Counted from the first letter of the stretch, positions 35,701 to 44,436 are shown. The stretch: DNA of 64,000 nt from Serripes groenlandicus (GCA_031761405.1 JASEVX010000013.1:55139782-55203781), one strand, 5' to 3'. The notes: a model not told the origin generated them from the sequence alone. Translations and numbers: made by a program.

Positions 35701-35729
35701 AAGTCATGACCGACAACACTTACCTCCAT
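26571..35729 (-). CDS. Spliced transposase-like gene of the 11.5-kb transposon (~9 exons)
   Basis: Gene span, minus strand. Exons inferred from GT/AG sites with matching phases: 35729-35724, 34394-34309, 33463-about 31490, about 31489-30991, 30574-30251, 29828-29535, 29112-28798, 28206-28149, 26759-26571. The ~1,250-residue product would run: basic coiled N-terminus; catalytic-like core with NLDFAENY, YSDGCSSQYKS and GSRHGKGPCDGAGAVVK; Cys-rich knuckle; Arg/Gly tail; acidic repeat exons; small C-terminal domain. The core resembles a family of animal transposase-like proteins with SDGCSSQYK and SRHGKGPCD motifs. The reading frame must shift by one base between the core and the knuckle (31480-31490), which is either a mutation, an assembly error or unrecognised splicing. 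Transposition of its own element is inferred from the flanking TIRs. Confidence 0.7.
27285..27545. repeat. Two degenerate piggyBac-type MITE fragments in intron 8
   Basis: TTCAACCCTTTCTCTCATAC with GAGAAATTGCTCATAATG (27285-27360), and TTTAACCCTTTCCCTAATA with CAGCAGACAGCTTTTTTCAA and AGAAATTGCTC (27437-27545). Neither has its right inverted end. Confidence 0.5.
28149..28206 (-). CDS. Exon 8: C-terminal domain, first half
   Basis: 58-nt exon between acceptor CAATACACAG and donor GTAAGT. Its first base completes the Arg codon left open by exon 7 (AG|G), and it encodes YTVGTHILVSHGNQNFPAV, ending in phase 0 as exon 9 requires. The hydrophobic VGTHILVSHG stretch followed by FPAVV is the strongest support that exons 8 and 9 belong together. 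Confidence 0.6.
28328..28620 (+). mobile_element. tRNA-derived SINE in intron 7
   Basis: Head CCGGTAGCTCAGTCGGTAGC (A box) with GAGTCTGAATCCC (B box); conserved body ATTCTTTCCGACGTTTGAC, CACCAATGGGCTG and GCAGCCAGTTGCTTC; tail GAAAACGGCCTTAAACCCCC then AATCAATC. The same family is at 55780 (head half) and 58160 (minus, head lost). It is not a functional tRNA because the acceptor stem does not pair. Confidence 0.8.
28798..29112 (-). CDS. Exon 7: Glu/Pro-rich repeat exon, copy 2
   Basis: Acceptor TTTTAG, donor GTGAGT, 315 nt. Reads ADRSPVPGLSSIDEESGPIP then repeats of the type NDEEPGPIPRDE, ending SQKLIDEDLGLTDQI. About 105 residues, strongly acidic and probably disordered. It is a near-duplicate of exon 6 and the adjoining introns are equal in length (422 nt each). 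Confidence 0.65.
28820..30250 (-). repeat. 717-bp tandem duplication of exon plus intron
   Basis: Exons 6 and 7 with their upstream introns form a direct duplication: the acceptor lies at 29829 in one copy and 29113 in the other, and the intron body (GGCAATAAAACCAACAG..AGTG, TTGAGCACA) matches at about 29212-29530 and 29928-30250. Each copy also carries a tRNA-head-like remnant, GAGCCCCAGTAGCTCAGTAG. Confidence 0.8.
29535..29828 (-). CDS. Exon 6: Glu/Pro-rich repeat exon, copy 1
   Basis: 294 nt between acceptor TATATTTTAG and donor GTAAGTATT. Reads ADRSPVPGLSSINEESGPIS then ~12-residue repeats (NDEEPGPIS, MDEEPGPIP, RNEEPGPIP, RDEEPEPIL), ending FDQTSILAL. The phase joins with exon 5 (TT|G = Leu) and with exon 7 in the same way. 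The Ser-rich frame on the opposite strand is a shadow. Confidence 0.65.
30251..30574 (-). CDS. Exon 5: DQVVDAELP repeat exon
   Basis: 324 nt between acceptor TTTGTTTCAG and donor GTAAGTATT. It encodes SSDAEYSMILDEP followed by nine 9-residue repeats of DQVVDAELP and variants, arranged as a higher-order duplication (ILDEP...EFPLILDEP...EFPMILDDP), ending FDLTSILAL. Acidic and hydrophobic in alternation; no known domain was recognised. Confidence 0.6.
30780..30960 (+). repeat. SINE-like fragment in intron 4
   Basis: GGTTCGAATCCCGGTCGTGG is a canonical B-box-type sequence followed by TGGGCCAATTTCTC and GAAAGCCAGGAAAACATAGG. No A box or target duplication could be assigned. Confidence 0.4.
30991..31489 (-). 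CDS. Exon 4 segment: Cys knuckle plus Arg/Gly-rich and acidic tail
   Basis: This frame begins SCFCDACQTGHGQCRNFEYV, a C-x-C-x2-C-x6-C knuckle likely to bind zinc. It continues NWHEEHLL, then GGRVRGVRTRGGQRGGRGNG (RGG-type, nucleic-acid binding by analogy) and a Ser/Glu/Asp-rich end before donor GTGAGC at 30990. It lies directly after the core frame but shifted by one base relative to it. Homologues that I recall carry the knuckle after the core, supporting one original protein. Confidence 0.6.
31480..33463 (-). CDS. Exon 3: transposase core
   Basis: The largest coding exon. Coding starts after acceptor TTTGTTTAAG at 33464; upstream codons to 33621 are intronic. The N-terminal third is Lys/Arg/Glu-rich and coiled (KKKERERKRNERLNR, QSRERQRRYKQRLK). 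The core has CLCEVCTNVDLK and LECVNRECADCRTD Cys pairs, then NLDFAENY with Asp codon at 31986, YSDGCSSQYKS with Asp at 31728, and SRHGKGPCDGAG with Asp at 31605. I read this as an RNase H-like catalytic triad or part of it. The frame ends at a TGA (31482-31480) just where the knuckle begins one base out of frame. Confidence 0.75.
33600..34150 (-). repeat. ~130-150-bp tandem repeats in intron 2
   Basis: Four diverged units each carry GATCAGAAT and an inverse TTCTGATCA flanking a short loop, then CCCTACC.TTCATCCAAATTC and CATGCTACT. The paired GATCAGAAT/TTCTGATCA arms could form hairpins. Confidence 0.65.
34309..34394 (-). CDS. Exon 2 of transposase gene
   Basis: 86 nt between acceptor TTTATATAG and donor GTAAGC. 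Encodes RYIRERRAKSKPPDKPKLIT then MGPAERGA plus AG, which joins the G opening exon 3 to give Arg. Basic, continuing into the basic N-terminus of exon 3. An in-frame Met lies at residue 21 of the exon if exon 1 is not used. Confidence 0.6.
34405..35310 (-). repeat. ~226-bp tandem units in intron 1, each with GTTATGGACGTTACC
   Basis: Three close units (starting about 34410, 34637, 34863) and one decayed unit (35090-35310). Each has GTTATGGATGTTACC (34572, 34797, 35022; GTTATGGACGTAACC at 35246) and an inverted ATAACGTCCAT about 40 bp further. Their position inside intron 1 puts part of the right subterminal region within the gene. Confidence 0.75.
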
Positions 35730-35866
35730 TTTGCAGTCGCCAGAAATGCGTGGTCTTCACAAAAACTGATGACGTAGTACACGCATTTATTACGAACACA
35801 AACGGCATTCGGCCCTCGCTGTATACGACCCACAGCGTGATTTAACCGGGATAGTTATGGACGTCA
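35677..35866. promoter_or_regulatory. Motif copies flanking exon 1
   Basis: GGTTATGGACGTGA at 35677-35690 and GTTATGGACGTCAC at 35853-35866 bracket exon 1 (35724-35729). If the motif binds the transposase, it could also control transcription of its own gene; this is inference. A related GGTAACGTACGTAC lies at about 36059. Confidence 0.4.
35724..35729 (-). CDS. Exon 1 (start codon exon, Met-Glu)
   Basis: GCAAAATGGAG followed directly by donor GTAAGTG. The ATG has A at -3. Joining to exon 2 keeps the frame (ME|RYIRERR). Two-codon first exons are unusual, so exon 2's internal Met is the alternative start. Confidence 0.5.
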
Positions 35867-36426
35867 CTTTTTGACCGACAACCGTCGTATGTTCTACAAC
35901 ACTTGTGAGAACGTTAATTCAAGTTTGTTCATGCTTTTGAAGGGTTTTCATTGCTAAAAATGGTTTTAAATAGCACACTGCTTTATATGTTGTAAGCATA
36001 GTAGCGTTAGAAATCATATGAAAAACAACATAAAATGTTCGTTATTTTGACCGACAGGGTAACGTACGTACAATATTTTTCAAAGTCTAATAAATATTTA
36101 AGAACACATAAAAAACAAAGAATAAGTTTATTTAATCTCTAAAACATTTATTGTCAACAGTTTAATAACAGAAAAAAATGGAAAATGCACATCATTAGTC
36201 ATATTTTCACATTTCAAATTTCCAGCTGATTTTGTCACAAAAAACGTCCAAAAATAAGGGTGTTTTTGAGAATGAAAAATTAAAAAAAATAAGAAGATGA
36301 CCAGTAAACAATCTGAAATTGTTTATTATATCATTTCAATGTATTTTCTTCAAATTAAATCTTCCATTTTAATTTTGTTTGTTTTCAATGATGTAGAATC
36401 TTTTATCAGAATGACCTTATATAGGG

Positions 36427-36452
36427 TGTTGCAGTTTATCTCAGAAGGACCC
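36427..36452 (-). repeat. Right terminal inverted repeat of the 11.5-kb transposon
   Basis: TGTTGCAGTTTATCTCAGAA then GGACCC, the exact inverse of 24998-25023; followed by TAAT at 36453-36456. Confidence 0.9.
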
Positions 36453-36456
36453 TAAT

Positions 36457-36894
36457 ATGATATGCCCAGTTTTTTTTTGTTATACATATTATTGTTGTTG
36501 GGGTCTATTTTTAACATATTGTAAACTTTAAAAAGAAAAAGTACTATGTTTTATCATGATACGTTTTCTATAAACGTACATCGGCACACAACCTTATTCT
36601 CCGTTCTCTTAATCGAGGATATGATATTTTAGATGTTTTCTTAAATGGGGTCAACATTTGACAGTATGGCTTCGGCTTCAAATAACACATGACCGATATC
36701 TTATCTACGTCACTGGCGATACAGACAAAACAAATATACAATTTAATTGAATTTACGTTGTGACAAACATACATTTATTTCATGTAATCAGTATAATTAT
36801 GTATAATCAATGCTTAACAACCTTCGAACAATCAAGGTTAATTCAATACTCTAACAGTTATAATGTGTGAACAACTATATCTCTTTGATCGGCA
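36457..36894. other. Unassigned AT-rich DNA
   Basis: No gene or element end recognised. Confidence 0.35.
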
Positions 36895-37008
36895 TACCAA
36901 CAAATAGTGGGCCGAATAAGACTAGGCCAAAAAAGACCAGGCCGAATACATTTTGGGCCGAATACACCCGATACCGGCAAGCCGATCTGAGTTACTTCCC
37001 TTTGACCA
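36895..37008 (-). repeat. MITE-1-like end with GGCCGAATA block
   Basis: Ends GCAAGCCGATCTGAGTTACT then TCCCTTTGACC, matching the outer end of MITE-1. Internally it has GGCCGAATACATTTTGGGCC and AAAAAAGACCAGGCC, the inverse of the block at 11960-12110. This suggests a second MITE type sharing MITE-1 ends. A further CTCCCTTTGACC end is at about 37656. Confidence 0.5.
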
Positions 37009-37690
37009 TAAGATGAAAGGGGGTGTTTATTCTTAAAACAAATAATTTCAATATAACTATATATTGCACTCTTTAATTGATCGTTGTGATGGGTCTGTTT
37101 TGAACAACAGACTTCTCTCGGTGGAAATATCTCTATAACGGTTAAAACCACTATTGTTTACATTTTTAATCCGTGGGAAAATCACATTCCAAAGTGATGA
37201 CGTCATACGACCCATTTCCCTCTTAGTGTTTGTGACTACAACACTATTTTTGGTCATAACCCTTATTGTATATCATAGTTAGCATACTTATTTGGTGGCA
37301 TTCACTCTGTGATTGAAAGCTCAATTCCAGTATACGCAATACGACTGTTATGAAGCTCCTCCAACTTTGTTTCTGTCTATTTTTATCGTTAATATATTCC
37401 CCCGTCTGCAGACAATCTATAAAATCACAATCTACAGTCTTACAATACCAAGACACCTGCAATCAATATATTGTATGGGGTGAAAGTATATTTATTTACC
37501 TACCTGTACAGTTATTTTATTCCTGATGTAATTTTTAATCCATTTATTTACATTTTTTAGATCCATTATTTTAACATCAACAAACACATTTCGTGAACAA
37601 TCTATTTTTAGACCTATTTCTAGGTATACTCAACAACAAATTTACAGAGTGTTCTCCCTTTGACCATACATTAATTTTATATTAGTCATT
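37009..37690. other. Unassigned DNA
   Basis: Short open frames only, none with recognisable features. Confidence 0.35.
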
Positions 37691-37699
37691 CAACAACTT

Positions 37700-38840
37700 T
37701 TTATACATGGGGGTACAAGCGGTGAAACACGGTAAGAACCCGGTATGAGGTCGGTAAGAGGACGGTGGGCCGGTACGAAGCCGTTATGGAACCGTTTATG
37801 GGGCGGTGACGACGTGTTACCGTGTTCATACCGGCCTCATAGGGATGGATCAGTCGTCGCAAACAGTTTGGCGTGTACCATCAGCTTATGGTCGAACTGC
37901 GGCTTGAGAGTCCCACGGCTTTCAAAAACTTTATAAGAAAGCCTCCCGAGATGTACGATGAAATATTAACTCGTATAGAACATCAGCTCACAAAGCAACA
38001 TACGTCGTATCGGGAGACACTCGACCCTGCACTCGAGTTGGCTGTTTCGCTTAGGCACCTTGCCTCGGGTGCAAAGTACACCGAACTCCAGTATGTCTGG
38101 CGCATCCCACCAAACACTATCTCCGTAGTCCGGGAAGTCTGCCAGGCAATCTGCGATGAATATATGGATGAAGTGATGACCCCTCCGACGACACCTGAAG
38201 AATGGCAAGCTATTGCAGAAGGATTTCTGAAGCGGTGGAACTTCCCACACACAACAGGCGCCCTGGACGGGAAGCATGTCGCCATCCGCTGCCAGGATCC
38301 CTGTATAATAATTACAAGGACTCATACTTTGGATTGGGCTTTTTTACCCTTGAAGTTATGGATCTGGTTAGAGGATCCTGCGGTTGCGGAAGCTTCCTTA
38401 CATTACCCACCCCTTTGCCAACAGCTTTCGTTCCACGTTTAGGCATTAGTTAGGCTTTTTGAACATGAGGAGTACATGTACGTACAATTCGTGAACTGAT
38501 GTGTGGCCGGACGGGTGAATTCCCAGCTTTTATATACGGTGTTTGACGTCAGCAAGGCGGCGAGAACGTTTAGCGAACGGTATGGGGGCGTTCCGGGCGG
38601 TAAGGGGCCGGTAGCCACACGGTGAGGACCAGGCGAGACCCGGCAAGAAAACGGCCAACACGGTGACACTGGCTGGTACGCGGACGCTATAAGCGGTAAG
38701 GACCCGGTATAGCGACGGTATGGAAACGTTGAGTGCACGGTTGAAAAAAAAAAATGCGGCCGGAGAGATTAATCTCCGCTTGTCATTTAAATCAAACGGT
38801 ATGGGTCCGTTGGGCTTAGCCGGTGCTATGTGACAGCGCC
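37700..38840 (+). mobile_element. PIF/Harbinger-type element remnant
   Basis: A HARBI1-like frame is embedded in GC-richer flanks full of ACGGTA/CGGTAAG(G/A)ACCCGGTAT motifs: left at 37718-37830, right at 38575-38720. The two flanks share these motifs in direct orientation. Terminal inverted repeats and the expected 3-bp duplication were not located. Confidence 0.5.
37873..38453 (+). pseudogene. HARBI1-like transposase, truncated and frameshifted
   Basis: The translation has the N-terminal helical and HTH-like region of HARBI1/PIF nucleases (EMYDEILTRIEHQL, LELAVSLRHLASGAKYTELQ, IPPNTISVVREVCQAICDEY) and the first catalytic aspartate motif ALDGKHVAIR. Near 38300 the frame shifts: the expected GSLYNNYKDSYF continues in another frame to a stop at 38453. 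The second Asp and the Glu of the DDE triad are absent, so the protein is about half the usual ~350 residues. It cannot be active. Confidence 0.8.
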
Positions 38841-39185
38841 ATAACATATATGTGTTGCACCAATTGCTCAAAATCTGATTTGAGGCAATCTAGATCTGTT
38901 ATATATCATTTTTTAATATAATACTCCTTGCGTCCATTTAACTGTCAATGTTTAAATCCTTTTCATAAAGCAGCTTTTATACTCCTTAGGAGAAGGAGTC
39001 AGTGGAATATGGCCTGCGGCATATGGGTGTCCCCGTATACGCGGGCATGCCTTTCATTGCGTGTCGGGGGAATGGCGATATCTGGGTCATTTGCGAAGGA
39101 TATCCTCCCCGACATGTTCTGTTTGGGGTGGGCGCGGGTAGGGATATACATATTGAGATGTGTATTGGGGCTTGTATATGCTTTT
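38841..39185. other. Unassigned GC-richer segment
   Basis: Overlapping frames of about 100 codons occur on both strands, but none has recognisable family features. Confidence 0.35.
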
Positions 39186-39368
39186 TCAGGAACTTGTCCA
39201 AGATTTGATGGTGATGAATGTTCTGATAAATTTTCATGAAGATCAGATGCAAAATATAGCCTGTAGAGTGTTAACAAGGCAATTGCTGACGACGCACGAC
39301 AGACGGACGCCGGACAAAATGTGATCACAATAGCTCACTTTGCACTTCGTGCACAGGTGACCTAAAAA
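39186..39368 (+). mobile_element. Family C Helitron-like 3' fragment
   Basis: AACTTGTCCAAGATTTGATG...GAGTGTTAACAAG, then GACGACGCACGACAGACGGA, CACAATAGCTCAC and the hairpin TGCACTTCGTGCA, ending AGGTGACCTAAAAA. 5'-truncated. Confidence 0.7.
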
Positions 39369-40225
39369 CGCTTGCTGATACAATTTGCGTTGTTCTTAAG
39401 GATACACTGGTCACAATGAGCTTTGTCTCGATTTGCCACAATGTTTTGAATTTTGTGATTCAATATTTATACTTTCACTTCTAAAGATCTTCCACATTTT
39501 CTCAAGATGTTTCCAAAGCCATCTACTGCAAATTGATTGAGAGACGCTCAGGAACATTTGGGTATTTGCTAATAAACCCTAGAAGCTTCCGAAAATTACA
39601 GTTTCCTTTTTGACATAATTTCGTCTAGATGACCCCTTCGTGCATAAGTGTCACATAACGCCAAGGTTTGTTTTCCTGGATCAGCGTTCAATTGTATGTA
39701 GGATTGAAGATCAGGGCTCTGTGTTCGATTCCTCCCCAGCGATTTTGGTTGACTGCAGACACATTGTCTTTGACTTGTACAAGCAGTAACGAGTTACTGG
39801 ACTGTGATATCCACGACGTCAGTCGATTTATATTATGTTTATCAATGTTTTCAAAAGGACGAAGATATTTTAATAACAATAACTCAATAATAGTGATAAT
39901 GACAGTGATAAGTTGGGCTACTTTTCGAACAATGTTTCCATACTGTCCTATGATTTACGCCAGACTCTTTAGTACATCTTCATGTGATGCTCAAAGTTAG
40001 AGATCTGTTTTCGCCTGACACGATATTTATTCTTAATCCATGTTTAAACAAGAAAAACAAAACAAGTCAAAACTTTATAGGATAAAATAAAACATTTAAT
40101 AATTGCATTGGTCTTTAAAAACATAGTTAACTACATGCATACTACAATGATATAAAATAAGGAAAAATTAAATAACAGATGCAAATATATTTTTTCTTCT
40201 CTCTTTCTTTTAACAGAATGCAAAT
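39369..40225. other. Unassigned DNA
   Basis: Nothing recognised. Open frames are under 115 codons and featureless. Confidence 0.35.
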
Positions 40226-40268
40226 ATATTTTCGCCCCCCCCCCCCCCTATTTCTCTGTATGTGTTTG

Positions 40269-40300
<32 letters not shown>
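40226..40300 (+). repeat. Poly-C tracts
   Basis: Two C runs of about 14 and 29 bases separated by TATTTCTCTGTATGTGTTTG. Tract length is likely unstable. Confidence 0.8.
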
Positions 40301-40301
<1 letters not shown>

Positions 40302-40852
40302 CGCACGATCTCTCTTTTTTTTCTCTCTCTCTCATTTAAGTGTAAAACACGAATTGAATTATCGAATATAAAAAATCAATCATCAAGTTTTAAGTGGATT
40401 ATATTTATTGAATTACACAAGGTAGGCTTGCTAATAAGTACAGTAAACCAGTTTAAACATGAACGAAATAGAAACATAAATGATCTGAATGACGCATGGA
40501 AACAGTTGCCGGCTAAACACTGCTAGATAACTTTTATCAAAAGTGTTAAATATGTGAAACAAATATAGATCAAATCCTGAATTAATACAATTTAAATCAT
40601 AAATAGAAATATATGAATTAACTAATTTAAAAAATAAATGATGGAAACCAAAAACCAATATTGATAAGATTTGTATCGACTGAGTGTACCAAACACGGCA
40701 GACTAAATAATGTGATCAAAGCAATGCATATTAACGAGGGAAGGTAATCTCGTGACTAGGTAACCATGGCAACAAAAGAACATTCATGAAACACGTTCAT
40801 GTTATATAAGTGTTACTATGTAACAGTGTATACAATAACCAAGGATGGGATA
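40301..40852. other. Spacer downstream of the TRIM-like gene
   Basis: AT-rich, would hold the 3' end of the minus-strand gene. No clear polyadenylation element was chosen. Confidence 0.35.
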
Positions 40853-42106
40853 TTATAACACTCTGATTACAGTTACCAAGTGTGGATCAGTAGAGTACGG
40901 GTTATGACTGACATATAGTCTATCTCTGTATACACAAATAACTTTGGGCCTCTTCGACTTTACCGACTCTAAATCTACGAGAGACTCGAAACTCTCTAAA
41001 CGAGAATCGAGTCGGTAAACTTTGTCGTGACCCGAGGCACAAATATAAATATTATTGTTTTCTGGGTCTACACAGATCCCGTATAGCCCTGACCCTTTTA
41101 TTATTTTGTGATAGACTACTTTTCCCTTATCGTTCATACAAAGTACTTTGTCGTTAAGCCAGTCAGTTAAATAGAACCTTCCAGGACAAACAGCGAGATC
41201 AGGACTATAATAGTCTGAATGAATGTTTATGGTTTTTATCGTGACTCCGTCTGTGGACATCACGCATATAAACCAGGTACCAAGACCACCACCAAGGTAC
41301 TCATCCTGACAGACGGAAACAATCTGATCTCCACTAAAGTCTATAGAATAACAGTCTTTCTCCGTTTTTATAGATTTAGTGATTACGGCAGGATTTTGTG
41401 TTAAATTAATAAACAATATTCTACGTTCCCCTGGCAACGTAACAGCTAGCATACATTGTTTATTGGGCTTTGATGGGTTGGATACGGAAATATTAGTAGT
41501 CGAAATTATGCCCTGCTTAGTGGGTTCTCGTTTATCCTTTATTTCTGTTACACCCCAAGGTTTAGACCCAAACCGTATATAGCGTTGTAATATGTGCGAA
41601 CCAATACTGAATACTTTAATACAATGATTATTATTATCACAAACCACCCACCTTGTGTCATCCAGTCCACATAATCCAGTTATCCAATATTTATCACTTG
41701 TATCCAATTCATGTTTAACATTAACTCTATCGACCACAGAAACTTCCTCTCTATCTAACATTACCTTTCTCTCACTATCACTCTCATTCATCATTTCGTC
41801 CAGAAATCCCTCGATCTGTTCATCTCTCTCGTCACTCTTACTCTCTATCATACGATGGGATTTATCGTGCCTCTCATTACATCTACCACATACATACTGT
41901 TGACATATATAACACAAAAATAAAGCGGAGATTTTACTTAAATCTAATAAAAAGCAAATGTCGCATGTTTGTTTATTCCACACATGTTTTTCAGATTGTA
42001 ATGTCTCCTCTCTTATTTCATCGAATGAAAGTTTATAACCCTTAACATCGGGTTCAACTTGACCGGACCTGTTTCTTTCAGCCATATCGGTAGGAGCCTG
42101 TGCCAT
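40853..42106 (-). CDS. RING-less TRIM-like protein (B-box plus NHL-type propeller)
   Basis: 417 residues from Met at 42106 (MAQAPTDMAERNRSG). I chose this start because an acceptor TTCTTTTACAG ends at 42111, four bases before the ATG context AAAAATGG; codons further upstream are intronic. A B-box-type zinc finger spans about residues 48-84 (CDIC...CYIC...CGRC-x3-H-x3-H). An acidic linker follows, then a C-terminal propeller from about 135 to the end with NHL-like blades (GLDDTRWVVCDNNNHCIKVF, VCPGRFYLTDWLNDKVLCMN, GLYGICVDPENNNIYICASG). No RING finger precedes the B-box. TRIM-NHL proteins act in ubiquitination, RNA control or immunity. Without a RING it would more likely be an adaptor; this is inference. 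One intact coding exon suggests a functional gene. Confidence 0.8.
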   Translation of the reverse strand: MAQAPTDMAERNRSGQVEPDVKGYKLSFDEIREETLQSEKHVWNKQTCDICFLLDLSKISALFLCYICQQYVCGRCNERHDKSHRMIESKSDERDEQIEGFLDEMMNESDSERKVMLDREEVSVVDRVNVKHELDTSDKYWITGLCGLDDTRWVVCDNNNHCIKVFSIGSHILQRYIRFGSKPWGVTEIKDKREPTKQGIISTTNISVSNPSKPNKQCMLAVTLPGERRILFINLTQNPAVITKSIKTEKDCYSIDFSGDQIVSVCQDEYLGGGLGTWFICVMSTDGVTIKTINIHSDYYSPDLAVCPGRFYLTDWLNDKVLCMNDKGKVVYHKIIKGSGLYGICVDPENNNIYICASGHDKVYRLDSRLESFESLVDLESVKSKRPKVICVYRDRLYVSHNPYSTDPHLVTVIRVL

Positions 42107-42840
42107 TTTTCTGTAAAAGAAAGTGCATGTAATTAATTGACCATTTATGAAGAAAATGTAACATAATATTTCTGGGGAATACATTTAGTTACCAGTATAT
42201 CTTATTCATGATCTTGGTCTTAACTAGTCTAATAGTTTTATTTGATATTCTTATTCAATGAGTTCATGATGTTGACCCTTCATACTTACTTTTAGATAAC
42301 AGATAAGTGTAACAATTGTAGTAAGGTGATACTGAAGTAACTGAATGACTGTTAACGGAATTTAACTTATTAATGTCGATTATGATAGTAATATATATGC
42401 CATGATGAAAGGAATGAACCCTTCGGTATTTATGACAAGTGTGGAAAAAGATCTGACTGTAAAACCCCTATCTGATCCATATTCACATTGCTTGTTAGAC
42501 TTTTCTTGGACGTTTCAATAAGTAAGTTTCAACCAGTGTAGATCCAGAACAGATTAAGCGAAAATGCAGTTTTATTTGGGTGTACACCGACTGTATGGTT
42601 TTCCCTGAGCAAATATCATATTTGATATATATTCACACTGTTCATTAGAAGATGGATGTTTCCTTTAGTAAGTTGCAATTAGTGTGCAGAACCAGATCAG
42701 ATAACATAAAAAAGTAGTTTGAGCTGGGTCTACAGTGAAGACAAATATCCTTTTGGTTGGCTTTGATCAAGGATCCTATTTCTACAACAATCACTCAGTC
42801 TACTGTTAACATATTCACAAATTATAATAACAAATCTTAC

Positions 42841-42915
42841 CACTTTTTGGTCTGTTATCAATACACAATAAATAACCAAACTCGAAGACCACCACGATGT
42901 AGATTTACTGACTGG
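42841..42915 (-). other. Probable 5' untranslated exon of the TRIM-like gene
   Basis: 75-nt segment between acceptor ATGTTTTCAG and donor GTAAGATT. It has no long frame and would splice to the acceptor at 42111. Inferred from sites only. Confidence 0.4.
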
Positions 42916-43662
42916 CTGAAAACATAGGAATAAAAGACAATTAAAGTTAAAATCACATGTTTTTCAGTATTTAATGGGGGAAATATATCATTTATATCCT
43001 GATTAACTCATTGTTTCACAGACAAACAGAGAATAATTAATTCATCAGATGTTTGTTCGGGGTTTACTCTTGTTTTTACTCTATATAGATCCAGACACCT
43101 TAAAATAGTGTATAAGTGAACTGTCAAAGAAACGGGGCTGGTAAGACATTGAACACTTTATATTTCTATGTATTCTGAATGTGTTATGAAATCATCACGC
43201 AACAGTTAAAAACTAAAGGACTTTAAGTGTCTGACCTACCATGTTTATTGACATTTCTGATTTTAGGTTCAGATCACCCAGTCCCTTTATTAAGTCTTAT
43301 CTGAAACAACTCAAGTTGGCTGAATATCCTAACAAACTTGTGTAAGTAGTGTGTGAACTAGTTAGATCTTGATAAGACTGTGTGGATACACATAGTAATC
43401 TGGATCAACACTTTTCGCAAAGCCAAACGAGTTACTTATCTAGGGCACGGTCCCTATACAGATATTGTTGCTTAAAGCTATATTTTATGAAGAACATGCA
43501 CACTTAGATCCATGATGTGTTTTATCTCGTGGTAAGTATCTTATAAAATTACCAATATCTTATAATCTATAGCAGTTAATGCTTTTAAAGTATTTAATAG
43601 AATGATTTATATCAAGAATTGCAAAATAAGAAGAAAAGGCGAATGCACTATAATTGACTTAC

Positions 43663-43732
43663 CCTCGATTCTTTTCTTTAGACACAATTACCCAAACACC
43701 AAACACAGATCACTGGTTTATTTGCAGACCTT
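43663..43732 (-). other. Probable upstream 5' untranslated exon of the TRIM-like gene
   Basis: 70-nt segment between acceptor TTTTATTTCAG and donor GTAAGTCA, in line with the exon at 42841. A further GTAAGTCAG donor at about 44090 could mark the first exon. Confidence 0.35.
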
Positions 43733-43830
43733 CTGAAATAAAACAAATGACCGAGTGAATATTTTAATAAATGACAACAATGAAAGACTCAACGAATGAA
43801 TATAAATATAAATACATGATATCTTTTAAA

Positions 43831-44016
43831 TGAGCCGTGCTTTAAGACAATATACTACATGGTCATCTTAACCTGTTTTAACAAGCAATTACCAAAGATC
43901 CATTTGGATAGCCATACTATCTGAGCCGTGCTTTGTAGGACAATATACTGCATGGTCATCTTAACCTGTTTTAACAAGCAATAACCAAAAATCCATTTGG
44001 ATTGCCATACTATCTG
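43831..44016 (-). repeat. 93-bp tandem duplication
   Basis: TGAGCCGTGCTTT...AATATACT(A/G)CATGGTCATC then TTAACCTGTTTTAACAAGCA and CCATTTGGAT.GCCATACTAT occurs twice in tandem with a few differences. Confidence 0.8.
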
Positions 44017-44436
44017 TGAGTATCTGATCAAACAATTCACCGTCTAACGGAGGCTTCAATCTTCAATCCTGATCGTCTCTCTGACTTACAAGGGATCAGT
44101 AAAAACCAGATCAAACTCCTAGGATGCGCAGGGTGATCAGGGTTTACACATTTAATGAATCCAATATTTGGTTTTCCTGAAAGGTTGCTAAAATTGAATG
44201 AATAAACTGAAGAATAAAAATATTAACATGCACTAAAACACAATACCTTATCAACTAAATAAACCAAGTAGATAAACGTGATTATTTCAAAACAATGAAT
44301 CTGCAGTCCACACGTCTTGATGCTCGTCTCTTCATGTATTCTAAAAGAACGCTACGGTCGGGGTTTCAAAATGACGTCATTATTCTAATGACATCAGTAA
44401 TGACGATTCATATCGTGCGCAAGTTTGTACTTTACA

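Larger units (their letters stand above)
24998..36452 (-). mobile_element. Complete 11,455-bp DNA transposon (possibly Sola-type)
   Basis: The left end begins GGGTCCTTCTGAGATAAACT and continues perfectly for 26 bp. The inverse of the same 26 bp ends at 36452. Both are flanked by TAAT (24994-24997, 36453-36456), a 4-bp target duplication. Inside lie inverted GTTATGGACGTTACC motifs at both ends and one spliced minus-strand gene with RNase H-fold-like acidic motifs. A terminal GGG plus 4-bp duplications fits what I recall of the Sola superfamily, but other superfamilies are not excluded. A SINE (28328) and MITE fragments (27285, 27438) are later insertions in introns. Confidence 0.85.

Noticed and set aside
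38928..39328. Four overlapping ~100-codon frames
   Set aside because: Mutually overlapping on both strands without motifs; partly inside a family C fragment.
40853..42184. Start of the TRIM-like protein at 42184
   Set aside because: The first 26 codons are hydrophobic intronic translation upstream of a strong TTCTTTTACAG acceptor; Met at 42106 is preferred.
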